A stretch of DNA of 64,000 nt from Rhodospirillales bacterium. GTDB taxonomy: Bacteria > Pseudomonadota > Alphaproteobacteria > ATCC43930 > CGMCC-115725. The notes beneath the pieces are model-generated. The model searched no databases. It was not told the DNA's origin and worked only from the letters and a program-made list of their open reading frames with translations. The position numbers and the translations under genes were made by a program. The stretch covers positions 1 to 64,000 of the forward strand of contig JAQGID010000281.1 of NCBI GenBank assembly GCA_028291405.1, read 5' to 3'. Positions 57,725-64,000 of this stretch are shown piece after piece (position 1 is the stretch's first letter; each line of letters starts with the position of its first letter).

Positions 57725-59554
57725 TCACCGCGCCGCGAAGGCCTCGCCGAAGAACTCGATCAACCGGGCGTAAAGCACGCGCAGGTTCTTCGGCTTGCGG
57801 ATGCCGTGACCCTCGTCGTCGAAGAGCAGCGTCTCGTAGGGGATCGCCGCGGCCTCGAGGGCGGCCTCGACGGCGGTCAGATTCTCGGGCGTGACGTTGG
57901 GATCGTTCATCCCCTGGACGATCAGCAGCCGCGCCGCGATGCGGTCGACGAAGTGGATCGGCGAGCGCTCGTGATAGCGCGTGGGGACGGTCTCGGGGCT
58001 GCCGCCCAGCATCTCCTCGCTGTAGGGGCGCAGATCTGGACGCGTCGAGTAATAGTCGACGACGAGATCCGTCATGCCGCAGATCGGCGCCGCCGCGGCG
58101 AGGAGATCGGCGGGCCAGCGCGTCACCGCGCACCACGACGAATAGCCGCCGTAGGAGGTGCCGGTGACCGCGACCTTGCCGGGCGGCGCGTGGCCGCGCA
58201 CGATCACCGCCTCGGCGCCGGCGCGGATATCGTCCTGCTCGATCCCGCCCCAGAACTCGCGCCGGATCGCCTCGCGGAATTCGAGGCCGAAGCCGGTGCT
58301 GCCGCGGTAGTTGGGATCGAGCACCGCGAAGCCGGCGGCGCGGCACGATTGGATGAAGGCGGAGAACGCGTCCTCGCTGTGCCCGGTCGGGCCGCCGTGC
58401 ACCTGGACGACGAGGCCCTTGGCGGGCTGCGCCGGATGATAGAGCCAGCCCTGGATCTCGATACCGTCGGTCGAGCGCCAGCAAAAGTCTTCGGGACGTG
58501 CGAGATCCGCTTCGCTCAAGGCGCTGCCGGCGAAGGGGCTGGCGAGCGGCGCCGCTTCGCCCCCCGGCGAAAACCGCACGAGCTCGTCGGGATGCGCGGC
58601 GTCGTAGCGCCGCCCGAGCCAGGCGCCGTCGGGCAGCTGGCCCAGTGGCAGCAGCGTCCCCTGCGTCGTCGCCACCGGCGTCTCCTCCCCGCTCACGGGA
58701 TCGAGCAGGAAGGCGCGGCTGCGCGCCTCGACCGTCTCGACCACGACGATGCGGCCGCCGCGGTCCGGCACATGCGCCGCCTCGATGCTGCGCGACGCAT
58801 CGTCGATCAGCCAGGCGACCTCGCCGCCCGCGAGGTCGTAGACGCCGAGACGCTTATGGCTCGGCGTCTCGGCGAGGACCAGGATGCGGTTCCCGTCGGG
58901 AAACCACGAGGCGCTCGCCTTGACGGCGGCGCCGAAGTCGAGGATCTCGCGGTCGTCGCCGCCGTCGATGCCGACCAGCCAGATCTGCGTCCCGGCGGGA
59001 TCGCGGTCGCGCCGCGAATAGAGGATCCGCCTGCCGCTGCGGTCGAGGCTCGGGCGAAAGGCATGCGGCTTCGCCGGCCGCGCCAAAGCGATGCGCTTAC
59101 CGGTCGCGAGGTCCTGGCGGATGACCCAGCTCGCCGCGATGCCGGCGCGCGAGCCGGGATCGTAATTCGCCGCGAAGACGAGATAGCGGCCGCTCGCGTC
59201 GATCTCGCCGCCGCGCGCGAAGAACGGCGGCGAGGGCTCGGTCAGTGCCGTCATCGTGCCGTCGAGCTCGAGACGGAAAAGCTGCAGCCGCTCGTCGCCG
59301 CCGCGGTCCTCGGCGACGATCAGCGCCGTCGAATCCGGGACCCAGGAGATGAGGTAGGTATCGTTCGGCGTCGCCGTAAGGCGCTGCGGCGCGGCTTCGC
59401 CGGCGGTCGGGGCGAGATAGATGTCAGCGGCCGGCGCCTTGCGCGACCAGCTCCAGGCGACGAGGTTTCCGTCGGGCGACAGCAGCGCCCGCCCCATGAC
59501 CGGCAGGGCGAGCAGCGCGTCGAGGAACTCGGCAGACTCAACCATGAGACTCAT
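57725..59554 (-). CDS. S9 family (prolyl oligopeptidase-like) serine peptidase
   Basis: A 609-aa protein with an N-terminal beta-propeller ('LFRLELDGTMTALTEPSPPFFARGGEIDASGRYLVFAAN') and a C-terminal alpha/beta-hydrolase domain. The nucleophile is Ser467 in 'GTSYGGYSSW', with Asp in 'QGMNDPNV' and His in 'DDEGHGIRKPKN'. It resembles dipeptidyl-peptidase/acylaminoacyl-peptidase-like enzymes; cytoplasmic, as no signal peptide is present. The ORF track extension to 60553 is a shadow of the GST. No ribosome binding site marks either candidate ATG (59554 or 59545). Confidence 0.92.
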   Translation of the reverse strand: MSLMVESAEFLDALLALPVMGRALLSPDGNLVAWSWSRKAPAADIYLAPTAGEAAPQRLTATPNDTYLISWVPDSTALIVAEDRGGDERLQLFRLELDGTMTALTEPSPPFFARGGEIDASGRYLVFAANYDPGSRAGIAASWVIRQDLATGKRIALARPAKPHAFRPSLDRSGRRILYSRRDRDPAGTQIWLVGIDGGDDREILDFGAAVKASASWFPDGNRILVLAETPSHKRLGVYDLAGGEVAWLIDDASRSIEAAHVPDRGGRIVVVETVEARSRAFLLDPVSGEETPVATTQGTLLPLGQLPDGAWLGRRYDAAHPDELVRFSPGGEAAPLASPFAGSALSEADLARPEDFCWRSTDGIEIQGWLYHPAQPAKGLVVQVHGGPTGHSEDAFSAFIQSCRAAGFAVLDPNYRGSTGFGLEFREAIRREFWGGIEQDDIRAGAEAVIVRGHAPPGKVAVTGTSYGGYSSWCAVTRWPADLLAAAAPICGMTDLVVDYYSTRPDLRPYSEEMLGGSPETVPTRYHERSPIHFVDRIAARLLIVQGMNDPNVTPENLTAVEAALEAAAIPYETLLFDDEGHGIRKPKNLRVLYARLIEFFGEAFAAR

Positions 59555-59571
59555 ACCATGCGCGTCGGCGC

Positions 59572-60231
59572 CTAGAATTCCGCGTCGTCGATGATCATGG
59601 GCTCGTTGGTGGCTGCGACCAGCCATTCCTGCAGCTCCGGCATCGCCCAGATGGCGTCGGCATAGGGCAGCGTAATCTCGTCGAGCTCGATCTTGTAGGT
59701 GCGGAAGCGGCTGACGACCGGCGCGTACATCGCGTCGGCGATCGTGAAATGGCCGAACAGGAAGGGCTCGTCGCCGCCGCCGAATCGCGCGCGGCACTCG
59801 CGCCAGATCGCAGTGATGCGATTGATGTCGGCGGTGACCTCCGGCGTGACGCCGCGATTGGGAAAGGACGAGCGCATGTTCATCGGCAGATGGCTGCGCA
59901 GCGCCGCGAAGCCGGAGTGCATCTCGGCGCTGACCGAGCGCGCCATGGCGCGCGCCAGCCGATCCTGCGGCAGCAGCCGCGCCTCCGGGAAGGTCTCGGC
60001 GAGATACTCGCAAATCGCGAGGCTGTCCCAGACGAGAGCGTCGCCGTGGCGCAGCGCCGGCAGCTTGCCCGACGGCGAATGCCGCAGGATGTCGCTGCGG
60101 GTCGTCGTCTGGCGCAGCGGAATCACCTCCTCGTCGAAGGCGAGCCCCGTCCGCTTCAGCGCCAGCCAGGGACGCAGCGACCACGAGGAATAATTCTTGT
60201 TCGCGAGGTAGATCGTCGCTTCGGCCATCAC
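59572..60231 (-). CDS. Glutathione S-transferase family protein (paralog 2)
   Basis: A 219-aa GST: 'YLANKNYSSWSLRPWLALKRTG', 'GKLPALRHGDALVWDSLAICEYLAETFPEARLLP', 'SAEMHSGFAALRSHLPMNMR' and 'TIADAMYAPVVSRFRTY'. These line up segment by segment with the GST at 55672-56328, which indicates an old duplication. It precedes the S9 peptidase by 17 bases and is probably co-transcribed with it. Confidence 0.9.
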   Translation of the reverse strand: MMAEATIYLANKNYSSWSLRPWLALKRTGLAFDEEVIPLRQTTTRSDILRHSPSGKLPALRHGDALVWDSLAICEYLAETFPEARLLPQDRLARAMARSVSAEMHSGFAALRSHLPMNMRSSFPNRGVTPEVTADINRITAIWRECRARFGGGDEPFLFGHFTIADAMYAPVVSRFRTYKIELDEITLPYADAIWAMPELQEWLVAATNEPMIIDDAEF

Positions 60232-60407
60232 CCAGCCCCGTCGCTGTTACGGTCGCGCACTGTGGCGGCAACGCCGAGCCGACGCAACCCAACTCGGAAG
60301 TACGGTCTTTCGGCGCCATGGCTCTTTTCAAGCGGTGCCATCGGCGGCATGTTACGCGACGGTACGCTCTCAACCCTTCCTCCTCCGAACACCCGGGAGG
60401 TCTCATC

Positions 60408-61781
60408 GTGCTCGCGAATTTCACATCCGATCCCGGAAACGCGGTGACGTTGACGCCGCTGACGCGCGACGAGCTGCCGGGCTTCCTGCTCGGCGCGGCG
60501 GAGCACGAGCGCAACTGGCTGAAGGCGACGGGCTTCACCGCCAAGCCCGGCAAGACCGCCCTGCTGCCGCGTCCGGACGGCTCGCTCGGCGGTGTGCTGG
60601 TCGGCGTCGAGCGCGACGATCCGCTGTGGGCGCTTGCCAGCCTTCCCGAGAGGCTGCCCGAGGGGTCCTATCGCCTCGCCGCGGATTGGGACGCGGCCGC
60701 GACGACCCAGGCGGCGCTCGGCTGGGCGCTCGGCACCTACGGCTTCAGCCGCTACAAATCGCGCAAGCCCAGCCCGGCGATGCTGGTCTGGCCGGAGCGC
60801 GCCGATCGCGGCACGGTCGAGCGCCTGGCGCGCGGCATCTTCCTGGCGCGCGACCTCATCAACACGCCGGCCGAGGACATGGGACCGGCCGAGATGGCCG
60901 CCGCGGCGCAGGCGCTGGCCGAGCGCAGCGGGGCGCGCTGCACGGTGATCGCAGGCGACGCGCTGCTCGCCGCCAACTATCCGACGATCCATGCCGTCGG
61001 CCGCGCCAGCGCCCGCCCGCCGTGCCTGATCGATTTGCGCTGGGGTGACGAGGGCGCCCCGAAGGTGACGCTGGTCGGCAAGGGCGTCGCCTTCGACACC
61101 GGCGGGCTAGACATCAAGGGCGCCGGCAACATGCGGCTGATGAAGAAGGACATGGGCGGCGCCGCCATCATGATGGGGCTGGCCGGCGCGCTGATGGAGG
61201 CGAATTTGCCGATCCGCCTGCGCCTGCTCGTGCCCGCGGTCGAGAACGCGATTTCGGCGAACGCGATCCGGCCGCTCGACGTCGTCAAGACGCGCAGCGG
61301 CAAGACGGTCGAGATCGGCAATACCGACGCCGAGGGCAGGCTCATCCTGTGCGACGCGCTGACCGAAGCCAACAGCGAGACGCCGGCGCTGATCCTGGAT
61401 TGCGCGACGCTGACCGGCGCCGCCCGCGTCGCCCTCGGTCCCGATCTCCCGGCGTTGTTCAGCAACGACGATGCCCTCGCCGACGGTCTGCTGCGCGCCG
61501 GTATCGCGCAGGCGGACCCGCTGTGGCGCTTGCCGTTGTGGCAGCCGTATCGCAAATTGATCGACAGCAAGGTCGCCGATCTCAACAACGTGTCGGAATC
61601 GCCGTTCGCCGGCGCGATCGTCGCGGCGCTCTACCTCGCGGAGTTCGTCTCGAGCGCGACGCCGTGGGCGCATCTCGACGTGATGGCGTGGAACGGCAGC
61701 GCGCGGCCCGGCCGGCCGGAAGGCGGCGAGGCGATCGGTCTGCGCGCGCTGTACGAATACATCCGCGGGCGGTTCGGCTAG
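60408..61781 (+). CDS. Leucyl aminopeptidase (M17 family)
   Basis: A two-zinc cytoplasmic aminopeptidase. Catalytic residues: Lys225 and Asp230 in 'GKGVAFDTGGLDIK', and 'NTDAEGRLIL' at 305-314 with Asp307, Glu309 and Arg311. 457 aa from a GTG at 60408 that follows GGGAGG at good spacing. The ORF track ATG at 60318 adds 30 unsupported residues and lies near the divergent GST start. Confidence 0.93.
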   Translation: MLANFTSDPGNAVTLTPLTRDELPGFLLGAAEHERNWLKATGFTAKPGKTALLPRPDGSLGGVLVGVERDDPLWALASLPERLPEGSYRLAADWDAAATTQAALGWALGTYGFSRYKSRKPSPAMLVWPERADRGTVERLARGIFLARDLINTPAEDMGPAEMAAAAQALAERSGARCTVIAGDALLAANYPTIHAVGRASARPPCLIDLRWGDEGAPKVTLVGKGVAFDTGGLDIKGAGNMRLMKKDMGGAAIMMGLAGALMEANLPIRLRLLVPAVENAISANAIRPLDVVKTRSGKTVEIGNTDAEGRLILCDALTEANSETPALILDCATLTGAARVALGPDLPALFSNDDALADGLLRAGIAQADPLWRLPLWQPYRKLIDSKVADLNNVSESPFAGAIVAALYLAEFVSSATPWAHLDVMAWNGSARPGRPEGGEAIGLRALYEYIRGRFG

Positions 61782-61812
61782 ACCGGGCGCGATCGGCGGA
61801 ACGGGAGGACCG

Positions 61813-62208
61813 ATGGAATTCGATTTGACGCCGACCGAGGCGCTGGATCTGTGGCGGCGCGTCCTGGTCGCGAACGTGCGGCAGGAGGGGCCCGATCTGT
61901 CGTCGCGCCAGCTTGCCCTGGTGCTGACCGTCTACATGACGGCGGGACCGCACACCGTGCGCGGCCTCGCCGCGCTCCTCAACATCTCCAAGCCGGCCGT
62001 GACGCGCGCGCTCGACCGGCTGGGCAAGCTCGGCTTCGCCCGCCGCAAGGTCGACGAGCACGACCGCCGCAGCGTCCTCGTGCAACGCACCGTGAAAGGC
62101 TCGGTCTTCCTGCGCGAGTTCGGCGATCTGGTCGGCGCGACCGGCCGCACCCTGTGCGACGGCGGCGCGCCCGCGGCGCAGCCGGACGCGCCGCCGCCGG
62201 CGGAATGA
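61813..62208 (+). CDS. MarR family transcriptional regulator
   Basis: A 131-aa protein with a winged helix-turn-helix ('HTVRGLAALLNISKPAVTRALDRLGKLGFARRKVDEHDRRSVLVQRT'). It is shorter than typical MarR proteins and has a Pro/Ala-rich tail. The next gene, a hydrolase, starts 31 bases later and may be its target or partner. Ligand unknown. Confidence 0.88.
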   Translation: MEFDLTPTEALDLWRRVLVANVRQEGPDLSSRQLALVLTVYMTAGPHTVRGLAALLNISKPAVTRALDRLGKLGFARRKVDEHDRRSVLVQRTVKGSVFLREFGDLVGATGRTLCDGGAPAAQPDAPPPAE

Positions 62209-62239
62209 CGCGCGCAGCTTCGACAAGGGAGATTCGGCG

Positions 62240-62968
62240 ATGACGACGATCGTTCTCGTGCACGGCGCCTGGGCCGGTGCCTGGTCCTGGAAGGGCGCGG
62301 CGAAGCTGCTGCGCCAGCGCGGCTTCGACGTCTACGCGCCGACACTGACCGGCATCGCCGAGCGCAGCCACGTCCCGCCGGAGAACGTCTCGCTGGCGAG
62401 CCACATCGCCGACGTCGCCGGCCTCATGCGCTACGAAGAGCTGGAGAATGTGCTGCTCGTCGGCCACAGCTACGGCGGCATGGTGATCACCGGCGCAGCC
62501 GATCGCGAGCCGGGCCGCGTCGCCGGCATGATCTACCTCGACGCCTTCGTTCCCGAGAGCGGGCAATCGCTCTGGGACCTCGTCGGGCCGCACGGCGCGG
62601 CGCTGCATCGCAAGCTGGCGCAGGACCACGACGGCGGCAAATCGGTGCCGCGCCCACCCAGCCCGACCGCGCTCAGCGCCGCCGACGCCGAGCGGATCGG
62701 CCGCATGTTCACGCCGCAGCCGGTCAAGACGCTCGAGGACAAGTTCGTGTCGGTGCGCCCGACCCAGACCTGGCCACAGCGCCACTACATCCTCTGCCGC
62801 GCCTATGCCGGCAGCCCATTCCATGCGATCGCGGCGCGCGTCAAGGATGCGCCGGGCTGGAGCTATGGCGAGTTCGACGCGCTGCACGACGTTCCTCGCA
62901 CCGATCCCAAGCTGGTCGCCGATACGATCGCGGAGATCGCCCGCGGGTGGGGACTCGCGGGCGCCTGA
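62240..62968 (+). CDS. Alpha/beta hydrolase
   Basis: A 242-aa esterase-like protein with oxyanion motif 'LVHGAWAGAW', nucleophile Ser77 in 'VGHSYGGMVI', and acid 'YLDAFVPESG'. The family includes salicylate-esterase/hydroxynitrile-lyase-like enzymes. The expected C-terminal His is probably in 'EFDALHDVPRTDP'. Start at the ATG at 62240. Confidence 0.88.
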   Translation: MTTIVLVHGAWAGAWSWKGAAKLLRQRGFDVYAPTLTGIAERSHVPPENVSLASHIADVAGLMRYEELENVLLVGHSYGGMVITGAADREPGRVAGMIYLDAFVPESGQSLWDLVGPHGAALHRKLAQDHDGGKSVPRPPSPTALSAADAERIGRMFTPQPVKTLEDKFVSVRPTQTWPQRHYILCRAYAGSPFHAIAARVKDAPGWSYGEFDALHDVPRTDPKLVADTIAEIARGWGLAGA

Positions 62969-63007
62969 ATTGCGTCCGACTATTCGCGGGACGGATCGGA
63001 GAGCCGC

Positions 63008-64000
63008 ATGAGGCCATGGCAACCGGGCAGCGGGGGCGCCGATCTGACACGCCGCTCGTTTCTGCGTGCGACCGGCGCCGCGGCCTCGCTACTCGCCGCG
63101 CCGGCGCTGGTCGGCTGCGTCGGCGAACGCGCGCCACGGTGGACGGGCGACCCGTTCAGCCTCGGCGTCGCCGCCGGCGAGCCCACGCCCGACGGCTTCG
63201 TCCTGTGGACGCGGCTCGCGCCGGAACCGCTGTCGCCCGATCCGGCGACGCCGGGCGGCATGCGCGGCGGACCGGTCGAGCTGACCTACGAGATCGCGAC
63301 CGATCCGCAGCTCCGCGACATCGTGCGACGCGGCACGGCGGTCGCCGAGCCGCAATTCGCCTGGTCGACGCATCTCGAGATCGCCGGGCTGAAGCCGGGC
63401 CGGCCGTACTGGTACCGCTTCGCCAGCGGCGACGCGACGAGCCGCATCGGCCGCGCCATCACGGCACCGGCACCGGGCAGCCGTCTCGACAGGCTGCGCT
63501 TCGCCTTCGTCTCCTGCTCGAACTGGGAGTACGGATATTTCTCGCCCTATCGCCATCTCGCCGACGAGCATCCCGACCTCGTGCTGTTCCTCGGCGACTA
63601 CATCTACGAGGTCACCAACCGGCGGCGGCCGACGCTGCGCCAGCACAGCGACGGCGTCACGGCGTCGACGCTGCCCACCTACCGCAACCGCTACGCGCAG
63701 TACCGCACCGACCCCGATCTGCAGCGTCTGCATGCCGAGGTCACGGCGCTGATGACCTGGGACGACCACGAGGTGCAGAACGACTACGCCGACGAATGGT
63801 CGGAGACCTTCGACGATCCGCAGCAATTCCTGCTGCGCCGCGCCGCCGCCTACCAGGCGTTCTACGAGCACATGCCGGTGCGGCCGAGCCGCTCGCGTCC
63901 GGACGGGCCGAGCATGCGGCTCTACGACCGCTTCGCCTTCGGCGATCTCGCCGAGATCTCGATGATCGACGGGCGGCAATACCGCTCGCGCGAGGCCTGC
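63008..64000 (+). CDS. PhoD-like alkaline phosphatase/phosphodiesterase, 5' part
   Basis: Absent from the ORF track because it runs off the right edge; the frame is open for 331 codons from the ATG at 63008. The N-terminus 'DLTRRSFLRATGAAASLLAAPALVGC' is a Tat signal. The body shows PhoD-type N-terminal domain ('FSLGVAAGEPTPDGFVLWTRLAP') and metal-site motifs 'FVSCSNWEYGYFSPYRHLADEHPDLVLFLGDYIYE' and 'TWDDHEVQNDY'. Such enzymes release phosphate from phosphodiesters in the periplasm and are often PhoB-regulated. No Pho box is evident in the 39-base gap upstream. Confidence 0.93.
   Translation, partial: MRPWQPGSGGADLTRRSFLRATGAAASLLAAPALVGCVGERAPRWTGDPFSLGVAAGEPTPDGFVLWTRLAPEPLSPDPATPGGMRGGPVELTYEIATDPQLRDIVRRGTAVAEPQFAWSTHLEIAGLKPGRPYWYRFASGDATSRIGRAITAPAPGSRLDRLRFAFVSCSNWEYGYFSPYRHLADEHPDLVLFLGDYIYEVTNRRRPTLRQHSDGVTASTLPTYRNRYAQYRTDPDLQRLHAEVTALMTWDDHEVQNDYADEWSETFDDPQQFLLRRAAAYQAFYEHMPVRPSRSRPDGPSMRLYDRFAFGDLAEISMIDGRQYRSREAC

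Overview
The window is a 64 kb piece of a GC-rich alphaproteobacterial chromosome, most like Rhodospirillales/Rhizobiales-type lineages. This rests on gene families and gene orders: kdsD-lptC-lptA-lptB-rpoN followed by ptsN, gltD placed before gltB, phoR-pstSCAB-phoU-phoB, a small heat-shock protein beside a DUF1150 protein, and an intracellular PHB depolymerase. Genus cannot be fixed from the sequence alone. Coding density is high, and most long lines of the ORF track are antisense shadows caused by GC-rich third codon positions.

Layout. 0-0.5 kb: 3' end of an IS630-type transposase abutting the 3' remnant of a host gene, then about 540 bp without a gene but with several hairpins. 1-7 kb: glutamate synthase (gltD-gltB, minus strand). 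7-9 kb: NDUFA9-like atypical SDR, tRNA-Leu(CAG), short RNase D. 9.2-15 kb: arabinose-5-phosphate isomerase, the LPS transport genes lptC, lptA and lptB, sigma-54 and EIIA-Ntr. 15-21.7 kb: a TPP enzyme, DUF1150 plus Hsp20 with a heat-shock promoter and a ROSE-like RNA thermometer, a YdcF protein, a 2OG-Fe(II) oxygenase, a class A penicillin-binding protein and a GNAT enzyme. 21.7-28.5 kb: complete phosphate regulon (phoR, pstS, pstC, pstA, pstB, phoU, phoB) with a Pho box in front of pstS.

28.5-32.6 kb: a histone-H1-like Lys/Ala/Pro peptide with a strong terminator, a small glycine-rich protein and mutS. 32.8-37.5 kb: a likely catabolic module in which a flavin-dependent monooxygenase and a 3-hydroxyisobutyrate-dehydrogenase-like enzyme diverge from a binding protein and an ACMSD-like amidohydrolase. 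37.5-46.5 kb: cupredoxin, histidine kinase coupled to a porin-like protein, PRC-barrel protein, glnD and a class III cyclase.

46.6-51.0 kb: the most interesting locus. It is a visibly less GC-rich RiPP operon made of a 99-residue precursor whose C-terminus is almost entirely aromatic-x-Asn/Asp triads, a GrrM-like radical SAM/SPASM maturase, and an unrecognised 907-residue membrane-anchored protein. This looks like a three-residue-cyclophane (triceptide) system with a non-glycine-rich core. 51.2-64 kb: ordinary metabolism, with a peptide-type binding protein, malate synthase, cupin, two paralogous GSTs, PHB depolymerase, S9 peptidase, M17 aminopeptidase, a MarR regulator, an alpha/beta hydrolase and a PhoD-like phosphatase running off the right edge.

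Themes that link genes: nitrogen control (gltBD, rpoN, ptsN, glnD), phosphate control (pho/pst, PhoD-like enzyme), and envelope building (kdsD, lptCAB, PBP).
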